From contig JAEMQE010000285.1 in assembly GCA_022758945.1 (NCBI GenBank), positions 3,287 through 17,467 on the forward strand: DNA of 14,181 nucleotides, in the 5' to 3' direction. The translations under genes and the position numbers were made by a program. Shown piece by piece: positions 1-6,227 of the stretch (position 1 is the stretch's first letter; each line of letters opens with the position of its first letter). Source of the stretch: Lentimicrobium sp. (lineage in GTDB: Bacteria; Bacteroidota; Bacteroidia; Flavobacteriales; Flavobacteriaceae). The notes under the pieces were generated by a model. It was not told where the DNA came from. It made no database searches and was given only the letters and a program-made list of their open reading frames with translations.

Positions 1-892
1 CTATCGTTTCATTAGCCTCATATTGATGGTTTTCAATTCTTGAAATAAGCAAAAGATTGTTGATGACTTTCTTTAACATATCTAGTGTTCTCAACGAACT
101 TGCAATTTTATCAATGGCATTATCATCCAAAGAATCATTTTGAAGCAGGTTTTCAAACTTGTTTTTCAATAAAGCAATAGGAGTCAATAATTCGTGCGAA
201 ACATTGGCAATAAATTGTCTTTCCTTATTGAAAAGTTCGCTAATCCTGTCCATCATTTGATTTAGAACTGTGTCTAATTCCTGAAAATCTGTAGAATGTG
301 TCTTTATTGGAGTATGATCAAACGTATCGGGTTCATTGACACGGCGGATTTTAGTGTCGATAATTTTATTAAATGGCTTTAATAAATATTCGATGTAAAA
401 AGTATCCATTATAAAAGTGACTGCCAATATTACGAATAAAACAATCAAGATAAAAAACCGAATAGTGAATGTCAATTCTTTAATCTCACTCAAACTATTC
501 CCTATTTCGAGGCGATAAGCCGTTTTTTCGTAAATGAAATCATATTGTAAAATCATATAATCATTTTGCTCCTCTTCAATAATTCGAGGTTCTGTAATGA
601 AAATTGTTTTATTTATCAATGCATTTTTAGGCAATCTCGACAACTGAAGAAACTCACTGTGCAAGGTCGAAAAACTGGAATACGTTTCGGTAGCATCATT
701 CCTGACAATGAAATCATTAATTTCTTGCTTATCTAAATGACTGATGAATTTCTCTTTCTTTTCTGATAAACTTGAACGAATGTGTTTATAGACCACCTTT
801 TCAATCAAAACGGGCAACATTAGCCATAAAACCAAGATTACCAACAATCGAGTCAGTGCATTAAAAATGGCGAGTTGGTGTTTAATTTTCAA
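1..892 (-). CDS. Sensor histidine kinase, C-terminus beyond the window
   Basis: This is the membrane sensor kinase that should phosphorylate the response regulator encoded just upstream. I translated it by hand; 297 codons are present and the ATP-binding domain lies outside the window. It shows a first membrane segment at about residues 8-30, a roughly 110-residue extracytoplasmic region, a second membrane segment at about 143-162, a linker, and the dimerisation/phosphoacceptor helix with the H-box FIANVSHELLTP (His233). The Arg usual in SHELRTP is Leu here. The start is inferred as TTG at 892-890: an in-frame stop lies three codons upstream, and the next in-frame Met falls inside the first membrane helix. 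It starts 10 bases after the regulator's stop codon, so the two are probably co-transcribed. The stimulus is not recognisable. Confidence 0.9.
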   Translation of the reverse strand, partial: MKIKHQLAIFNALTRLLVILVLWLMLPVLIEKVVYKHIRSSLSEKKEKFISHLDKQEINDFIVRNDATETYSSFSTLHSEFLQLSRLPKNALINKTIFITEPRIIEEEQNDYMILQYDFIYEKTAYRLEIGNSLSEIKELTFTIRFFILIVLFVILAVTFIMDTFYIEYLLKPFNKIIDTKIRRVNEPDTFDHTPIKTHSTDFQELDTVLNQMMDRISELFNKERQFIANVSHELLTPIALLKNKFENLLQNDSLDDNAIDKIASSLRTLDMLKKVINNLLLISRIENHQYEANETI

Positions 893-902
893 AACAAGTT
901 AT

Positions 903-1577
903 TTATACATTAATTCTGTATCCCACATTTCTAACGGTTTCAAACCATTCTAAGGAGGTATGTTTGTCTAATTTCTTGCGAAGATTTCGTACGTGAACAT
1001 CGATAAAATTAGAATCAGAATTGATTTCCAGAATGTCTCCCCAGATGTGTTCCGTCAATTGCAATCTCGTAATCACACGATTTTTATTCAACACTAAATA
1101 TTGAAAAATATCAAATTCTTTTTTGGTCAGATTAATGGGAATTCCGTCATAACTTACCTTGTAATCCTGTAACTGCAAACTGAATCCGTGAATATTCAAA
1201 TCATTAACCGTAAAACCGTGAATTCGTCTGATAATGGCGTACAATCTCGCACCTAATTCTGTCAAAGCAAAAGGTTTGGTCAAGTAATCATCAGCACCAA
1301 GTTGCAGTCCATTAATTCGATCATCGAGTTCCCCACGAGCCGATATGATTATTACAGCCATTTTCGACTGTGTTTTCCGAACCTCTTTTAAAACATCGAA
1401 ACCGCTTCCGTCAGGCAAACCCAAATCAAGAAGCAAGATGTCAAAATCATTGCTGTTAATTTTTTCCAAAGCAGTTGAACAATTGTTTGCCCATTTGCAT
1501 ATATAGCCGTTTTTTGAAAGATAATCTATCACTTCATTGGCTAATTCCTGATGGTCTTCAACAACGAGAATATTCAT
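903..1577 (-). CDS. OmpR/PhoB-family response regulator
   Basis: This is a DNA-binding response regulator of a two-component system, 224 residues long as usual for the OmpR/PhoB class. The receiver domain (about 1-115) has the acidic pair Glu7/Asp8, the phosphoacceptor Asp51 in LLLDLGLPDGSG, the switch Ser79 and the conserved Lys101 in LTKPF. The C-terminal winged-helix domain (about 128-224) ends in the typical RNLRKKLD...VRNVGYRI pattern. The histidine kinase gene follows 10 bases downstream on the same strand and is the likely partner. No target genes can be named from the sequence, and I could not identify a convincing promoter in front of it. Confidence 0.95.
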   Translation of the reverse strand: MNILVVEDHQELANEVIDYLSKNGYICKWANNCSTALEKINSNDFDILLLDLGLPDGSGFDVLKEVRKTQSKMAVIIISARGELDDRINGLQLGADDYLTKPFALTELGARLYAIIRRIHGFTVNDLNIHGFSLQLQDYKVSYDGIPINLTKKEFDIFQYLVLNKNRVITRLQLTEHIWGDILEINSDSNFIDVHVRNLRKKLDKHTSLEWFETVRNVGYRINV

Positions 1578-1663
1578 AATTAGATTTTATTAAAAAACAA
1601 TTCAAAGGAACAAATTAAGTTGATACACCGTTTATAATTATCAAAAAATTAACTCTTTAATTT

Positions 1664-1699
1664 CACAAAAAAAGCCGGTAAATTTCTTTACCAGCTTTT
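1664..1699 (-). terminator. Rho-independent terminator after the Lys/Ala-rich gene
   Basis: Read on the minus strand, a hairpin is formed by AAAAGC and GGTAAA pairing with TTTACC and GCTTTT. There is one C/A mismatch in the stem and a four-base loop, and a run of T residues follows (complement of 1667-1673). It lies about 75 bases beyond the stop of the 1774-2001 gene and before the response regulator. It would therefore separate the two minus-strand transcription units. Confidence 0.7.
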
Positions 1700-1773
1700 C
1701 AATAACTTTCTTTGTTTTGCCAACTCACAATAATTTGTCGCTCAATTTCATAAGAGCAAAACAATAGATTTTG

Positions 1774-2001
1774 TTATTTTTTTGTTTTCGCAGCATCTGC
1801 TTTTGCTTGTTTTTTTGCTGCTTTTGCTTGTTTTTTTGCTGCTTTTTTCTCCGCTTTGGCTTCTTTTTTCTCCGCTTTGGTTTTAGCCTGCTTAGGAGTT
1901 GTAACTTCTTTTGCTGGAACCGATTTTGCTGGCGCAACTTGAGCATTTACCATCACACTTGTTCCTAAAATTACTGCGATTAACATCAATACTTTTCTCA
2001 T
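1774..2001 (-). CDS. Small exported Lys/Ala-rich protein, function unknown
   Basis: This encodes a 75-residue protein. The first 21 residues form a signal peptide (Arg-Lys, a hydrophobic core, then VNAQ), with cleavage expected before the Gln. The mature part of about 55 residues is almost wholly Lys, Ala, Gln and Glu, built from repeated KKQAKAA and KAEKKEA-type heptads. It has no Cys or aromatic residue and would be strongly basic. This suggests a disordered or helical cationic peptide that might bind polyanions in the periplasm or at the surface; that is inference, and I recognise no family. The gene has its own promoter and terminator, which supports it over the overlapping frames at this locus. 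It sits between the two-component genes and polA, which face different ways. Confidence 0.75.
   Translation of the reverse strand: MRKVLMLIAVILGTSVMVNAQVAPAKSVPAKEVTTPKQAKTKAEKKEAKAEKKAAKKQAKAAKKQAKADAAKTKK
1799..1880. repeat. 21-base tandem repeats inside the Lys/Ala-rich gene
   Basis: Two adjacent direct repeats, both with a 21-base period, underlie the protein's heptads. In the first, the unit beginning at 1799 recurs at 1820. In the second, the 18 bases at 1842-1859 recur exactly at 1863-1880. Each unit encodes seven residues, so gain or loss of a unit keeps the frame. Replication slippage could change the length of the protein between strains. Confidence 0.8.
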
Positions 2002-2041
2002 GATTTCTGAAATTTAAATTAATAATTTATTATTTATAGGT

Positions 2042-2070
2042 CAAAAGTATATCGGTAAAATGAATACAAA
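2042..2070 (-). promoter_or_regulatory. Bacteroidota promoter for the Lys/Ala-rich gene
   Basis: On the minus strand a -33 element TTTG (2070-2067) is followed, after 17 bases, by a perfect -7 element TACTTTTG (2049-2042) matching TAnnTTTG. The start codon is about 40 bases downstream, at 2001. Confidence 0.75.
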
Positions 2071-2077
2071 GTGAAGA

Positions 2078-2090
2078 TTGACTGAGTCAA
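2078..2090. promoter_or_regulatory. 13-base palindrome, candidate operator
   Basis: TTGACT-G-AGTCAA is a perfect inverted repeat with a one-base centre. It lies 7 bases upstream of the -33 element of the minus-strand promoter, a usual place for an activator site. The binding protein is unknown. Confidence 0.35.
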
Positions 2091-2201
2091 AGTAAGTTTA
2101 ACTATTCCTTAACTTTTTGGACTATTGAAACAAAAAATTAATGAAAACGAAAAGACTTTTTTAAAACCCAATTGCTTATTTTTACAAACTAATTTTATGA
2201 T

Positions 2202-5045
2202 ATGTCAGCTCAAAAACGTCTTTTCCTTCTCGATGCTTATGCTTTAATCTTTCGCGGTTATTTTGCTTTTATTAAAAACCCAAGAATCAATTCGAAAGGA
2301 ATGGACACATCCGCCATTATGGGATTTATGAATGCCTTGATGGATGTCATCAAACGTGAAAAACCAGATCATTTGGCTGTAGCTTTTGACAAAGGAGGAA
2401 GCACTTATCGTTACGAAATGTACCAAGAATACAAAGCCCATCGTGATGAAACTCCCGAAGCCATAAAAATTGCTGTTCCTTACATTCAAGAATTATTGAA
2501 GGCAATGCACATTCCCATTATTGAAGTTGCGGGTTTTGAAGCTGATGATTTAATTGGAACTTTGGCAAAACAAGCCGAAAAAGAAGATTATAAAGTCTTT
2601 ATGGTAACGCCTGACAAGGATTTTGCACAGCTAGTTTCCGAAAATATTTTTATGTACAAACCCGCTCGAATGGGGAATGACATCGAAATATGGGGAATTC
2701 CAGAAGTGTTGAAACGATTCGAAATCGAAAGACCGGAACAAGTGATTGATTTTCTAGGAATGATGGGTGATTCTGCTGATAATATTCCTGGTTTTCCAGG
2801 TGTTGGAGAAGTTACAGCCAAAAAACTCTTGAAAGAATTTGGTTCAATGGAAAACCTTTTAGAAAACACAGATAAACTAAAAGGAGCTTTAAAAGACAAA
2901 ATAGAAAACAATAAGGAATTAGGCATTTTATCCAAAAAATTAGCTCGAATACTTTTAGACTGCCCTGTAACTTTTGACGCCACAGATTATGAACTTTCTA
3001 AACCTGATGTTGACAAAACAGATGCTTTATTTCAAGAATTGGAATTTCGTCAGATGAAAGCGCAGTTTGATAAATTATACAGCCCCCTAACCCCCGAAGG
3101 GGGAACTGAGGACTTACCAGCAGTAAAAATTCCAGCTAAAAAATCAAACGACGATCAATTTGATTTGTTTGGTTTTTATGACCAATCGGGCTCAGCTCCC
3201 TCCCCGAAGGGGAGGGATGGGGTGGGGCTTGGGACATTGGAAAATACCGAACATTTTTATCAAAGTATCCAAGGAGATTTTGCCGTGAAATTGCTTTTGC
3301 AAAACTTGATGAATCAAACTTCGGTTTGTTTTGATACTGAAACTACTGGAATTGACGCCTTAAATGCGGAATTGGTTGGAATGTCATTTTCTTTCGAAAA
3401 AGGAAAAGCATTTTATGTTCCGTTTCCAGAAAATCAAGACGAAACAAAAGTTTTGGTCGATAAATTTAAACCATTTTTCGAAAGTGAAAACATCGAAAAA
3501 ATTGGTCAAAACATCAAATACGATTTGAAAATACTGTCACATTATGGTGTTCAAATCAAAGGAAAATTGTTCGACACGATGATTGCACATTATTTGATTA
3601 ATCCAGATATGCGTCATAATATGGATGTTTTGAGTGAAACCTATTTAAAATATTCTCCAAAATCCATCGAAGATTTAATTGGCAAGAAAGGCAAGAATCA
3701 AAAATCGATGCGAGATGTAGCTTTGGAAGAAATCAAAGAATACGCTGCCGAAGATGCCGATATTACCTTTCAATTGAAACAAAATTTTAGTCCAATTCTT
3801 GACAAAGCCGAAACCAAAAAATTATTTGACGAAATCGAAATTCCTTTAATTCCCGTTTTGGCAGCAATGGAATTGGAAGGAATTAATCTGGATGTTCCGT
3901 TTTTAAAATCGATGTCGGTTGAAATGGCAGTCGAAAGTAAAGCATTGGAACAAAAAATCTATGAAACCGCTGGCGAGAAATTCAATTTGGCTTCGCCAAA
4001 ACAACTCGGCGATATTTTATTTGACAAATTAAAAATTGGCGGAGCCAAACAAAAGAAAACTAAAACCGGACAATATGCCACTGGCGAAGAGATTTTAAGT
4101 TATTTAGAAAAAGACAATCCAATTGTAAAAGACATTCTAGAATGGCGTCAAATGGTAAAATTGCAAAGCACTTATATCGATGCGTTGCCAAACCAAGTTG
4201 ATGTGAAAACAGGTCGTGTTCACACCGATTATATGCAAACCGTTGCTGCAACAGGTCGTTTGAGTTCCAATAATCCTAACCTGCAAAACATTCCAATTCG
4301 TACCGAAAGAGGACGATTGATTCGTAAAGCATTTATTGCTCGTGACGAAAATCACACCTTAGTTTCTGCCGATTATTCCCAAATAGAATTGCGAATTATT
4401 GCCGCTTTGTCTGGTGAAGAGAATATGATAAAAGCGTTCCAAAACAACGAAGACATTCACAGAAGTACTGCCGCAAAAGTATTCAACGTTCCATTGGAAG
4501 AAGTGACAAAAGAACAACGTAGTAACGCCAAAACCGTGAATTTCGGAATTATTTATGGTGTTTCTGCCTTTGGATTGAGCAACCAGACTTCGCTTTCGCG
4601 AAAAGAAAGTGCCGAGTTGATTGATGCTTATTATGCAACTTATCCAAAACTAAAATCCTATATGGCGAGTCAAGTTGATTTTGCCCGAGAACACGGTTAT
4701 GTACAAACAGTTTTAGGAAGAAGACGTTATTTGAAAGACATTAATTCCGCCAATATGATGGTCAAAAGTGGCGCGGAACGAAATGCAGTAAACGCCCCAA
4801 TTCAAGGTTCTGCAGCCGATATTATCAAAATCGCGATGATTAATATCCACAAAAAATTAACTTCAGAAAACTGGAAATCGAAGATGTTATTGCAAGTACA
4901 CGATGAGCTTGTGTTTGATGTTCACAACAGTGAATTAGAAAAAATTCAACCAATGATTAAACACGAAATGGAAAACGCGTTTATACTAGATGTCCCGTTG
5001 GATGTTGAAATTGGTTTGGGGAAAAATTGGCTGGAAGCGCATTAA
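2202..5045 (+). CDS. polA: DNA polymerase I
   Basis: This enzyme fills gaps, matures Okazaki fragments and acts in excision repair. At 947 residues it is complete. The 5' nuclease domain (about 1-290) keeps the metal ligands Asp11, Asp63, Glu113, Asp115/116, Asp138/140 and Asp190/193 and the helix-hairpin-helix NIPGFPGVGEVTAKKLL. The 3'-5' proofreading domain (about 355-545) keeps Asp378 and Glu380 in DTET, Asp441, and Tyr514/Asp518 in YAAED, so it looks active. The polymerase domain (about 560-947) has motif A DYSQIELR (Asp724), motif B with Arg773, Lys777, Phe781 and Tyr785, and motif C QVHDE (Asp901). The linker at about 293-345 carries two in-frame GC-rich palindromic inserts, reported separately. 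The stop is only three bases from the convergent LacI-type gene. No clear promoter consensus precedes it. Confidence 0.98.
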   Translation: MSAQKRLFLLDAYALIFRGYFAFIKNPRINSKGMDTSAIMGFMNALMDVIKREKPDHLAVAFDKGGSTYRYEMYQEYKAHRDETPEAIKIAVPYIQELLKAMHIPIIEVAGFEADDLIGTLAKQAEKEDYKVFMVTPDKDFAQLVSENIFMYKPARMGNDIEIWGIPEVLKRFEIERPEQVIDFLGMMGDSADNIPGFPGVGEVTAKKLLKEFGSMENLLENTDKLKGALKDKIENNKELGILSKKLARILLDCPVTFDATDYELSKPDVDKTDALFQELEFRQMKAQFDKLYSPLTPEGGTEDLPAVKIPAKKSNDDQFDLFGFYDQSGSAPSPKGRDGVGLGTLENTEHFYQSIQGDFAVKLLLQNLMNQTSVCFDTETTGIDALNAELVGMSFSFEKGKAFYVPFPENQDETKVLVDKFKPFFESENIEKIGQNIKYDLKILSHYGVQIKGKLFDTMIAHYLINPDMRHNMDVLSETYLKYSPKSIEDLIGKKGKNQKSMRDVALEEIKEYAAEDADITFQLKQNFSPILDKAETKKLFDEIEIPLIPVLAAMELEGINLDVPFLKSMSVEMAVESKALEQKIYETAGEKFNLASPKQLGDILFDKLKIGGAKQKKTKTGQYATGEEILSYLEKDNPIVKDILEWRQMVKLQSTYIDALPNQVDVKTGRVHTDYMQTVAATGRLSSNNPNLQNIPIRTERGRLIRKAFIARDENHTLVSADYSQIELRIIAALSGEENMIKAFQNNEDIHRSTAAKVFNVPLEEVTKEQRSNAKTVNFGIIYGVSAFGLSNQTSLSRKESAELIDAYYATYPKLKSYMASQVDFAREHGYVQTVLGRRRYLKDINSANMMVKSGAERNAVNAPIQGSAADIIKIAMINIHKKLTSENWKSKMLLQVHDELVFDVHNSELEKIQPMIKHEMENAFILDVPLDVEIGLGKNWLEAH
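3081..3110. repeat. GC-rich palindromic element 1 inside polA
   Basis: A C/G-run element stands out sharply from the AT-rich gene. Its core is CCCCC-GAA-GGGGG (3091-3103), preceded by a further CCCCCT run. It is read through in frame as SPLTPEGGTED, polA residues 294-304, at the end of the 5' nuclease domain. It shares the core CCCCGAAGGGG with the second element about 105 bases downstream. Similar palindromes are, from memory, dispersed in many flavobacterial genomes. Confidence 0.75.
3196..3233. repeat. GC-rich palindromic element 2 inside polA
   Basis: A perfect 8-base stem CCCTCCCC-GAA-GGGGAGGG (3198-3216) is followed by ATGGGGTGGGG. It is translated as APSPKGRDGVGLG, polA residues 332-344, just before the proofreading domain. 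The GAA loop is read in a different codon phase from that of element 1, yet both are free of stops. Confidence 0.75.
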
Positions 5046-5048
5046 ATT

Positions 5049-6074
5049 TTACAACTTCCTAGTTGATTCTCTTTCTCTCAATTGCGTTTTGATAACCGTT
5101 GTTCCGTAAGGTAGATTTTCTTCCTTAGATTCTAATCTGTTGATCAATAATTTTGCAGCTGCTTCGCCTATTTCTACACCATATTGGCTTAAGGTTGACA
5201 AGCTTGGCGACAATCTTCTGGAGGCGAGAATTCCATCGGCAAAACCAATAATAGATAATTCTTTAGGGATTTTATACCCTTTTTTAAGTCCAATTCTTAA
5301 TGCAGCAACGGAATCATTTTCGTCCAAGGCAAAAATACCGTCAATCAAATTATTGTCGAAAACTTTCTCGATTTTTTCTTTTAAATCTTCCTCAGAATCG
5401 GTTCGAAGAATCAAGTTCTTATTTACTGGAATATTATTGTTTTTCAGCGCTTGCAAATACCCTTCGGCTCTTAATTTTCCTACGCTTAGATTATCAACTG
5501 AAGAAAATAAGGCAATGTTTTTGCATCCTGTATTTATTAAATGTTGAGTAGCATTTAAGGCGGAATCGAAATCGTCAACAACAACTTTGTCGCAAACCAC
5601 TTCATCAGCGATACGGTCAAACATAACAATTGGAACGCCTTCGTTTATAATATCTTTAAAATGATTGTATTCGTGTAATTTTTGTGCTTCTTCTGAAATG
5701 GATAAAATAAAACCATCAATAGTTCCATTACTCAACATTTCCAAGGTGTGGGCTTCTTTCTCCAATGATTCGTTGGAGATACACATAATAACATTGTATC
5801 CTTTTTCGTCAGCCACTTTTTCTATACCGCTAAAAACTTTTGCAAAAAAAGAATTCAAAATATTTGGAATAATAACACCAATAGTTTTTGTTTTTCTGTT
5901 TTTTAGATTCAGACCAATAACGTTTGGTTTGTAGTTTTTAAGCTTTGCATATTCCTTAATTCTGGTTTTGGTTTGTTCACTAATTTCGGGACTATCATTA
6001 AGTGCTTTTGAAACTGTAGAAACAGAAACATTAAGTTCTTTTGCAATTTGTTTTAGAGTTGCTTTAGCTTTCAT
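5049..6074 (-). CDS. LacI-family transcriptional regulator
   Basis: This is a 341-residue repressor-type regulator. The N-terminal helix-turn-helix (about 5-28, TLKQIAKELNVSVSTVSKAL) and the hinge around YKPN (48-51) are classic LacI/PurR features. The rest is a periplasmic-binding-protein-like effector domain beginning at TIGVIIPNILNSFF (about 64-77), with the family pattern GTIDGFIL and, near the C-terminus, the ELSIIGFADG segment. Such proteins usually sense a sugar or nucleobase. Here no transport or sugar-degradation gene lies next to it, so neither effector nor target can be given. It converges on polA with a three-base gap, so the 3' ends of the two transcripts probably overlap. The region upstream of its start (6075-6227) holds weak inverted repeats but no convincing promoter. 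Confidence 0.95.
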   Translation of the reverse strand: MKAKATLKQIAKELNVSVSTVSKALNDSPEISEQTKTRIKEYAKLKNYKPNVIGLNLKNRKTKTIGVIIPNILNSFFAKVFSGIEKVADEKGYNVIMCISNESLEKEAHTLEMLSNGTIDGFILSISEEAQKLHEYNHFKDIINEGVPIVMFDRIADEVVCDKVVVDDFDSALNATQHLINTGCKNIALFSSVDNLSVGKLRAEGYLQALKNNNIPVNKNLILRTDSEEDLKEKIEKVFDNNLIDGIFALDENDSVAALRIGLKKGYKIPKELSIIGFADGILASRRLSPSLSTLSQYGVEIGEAAAKLLINRLESKEENLPYGTTVIKTQLRERESTRKL

Positions 6075-6227
6075 AATTAAAATTAGTTTTAAAATGCTAA
6101 AGTAATAAAAAACTGCTGAATAGCATCTTTAAGTCAATGGTAAAATAACAGGAAAACGCATTGTTTTTAAAAAATTTGGCTGTGAATGATTCATTTAAAA
6201 GCAATTAAGCAATATTTATGCTTTAAA

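Noticed and set aside
1578..1660. Promoter for the response regulator (TTG ... TAATTTG)
   Set aside because: The -7 candidate has only one base between TA and TTTG, and the spacing to TTG is beyond the usual range.
1725..1946. Lys/Gln/Arg-rich open frame on the minus strand overlapping the exported gene
   Set aside because: It is a shifted reading of the same tandem repeats without a signal peptide or its own promoter.
1771..1968. Open frame on the plus strand, rich in Phe and Cys, opposite the Lys/Ala-rich gene
   Set aside because: It is the antisense of Lys/Ala codon repeats. It has no promoter, and the opposite strand has a signal peptide, promoter and terminator.
2174..2185. TATTTTTA as the -7 element of polA
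   Set aside because: It lacks the final G of TAnnTTTG, and no TTG lies at a proper -33 distance.
3081..3233. The GC-rich palindromes in polA as transcription terminators or a sequencing artefact
   Set aside because: They lie inside an intact open frame with full polymerase motifs downstream, have no T run, and keep the frame exactly.
6153..6167. AAAAC-N5-GTTTT as a LacI-family operator upstream of the LacI-type gene
   Set aside because: The arms are only five A/T-rich bases and lack the central CG typical of LacI-family sites, so chance is likely in AT-rich DNA.
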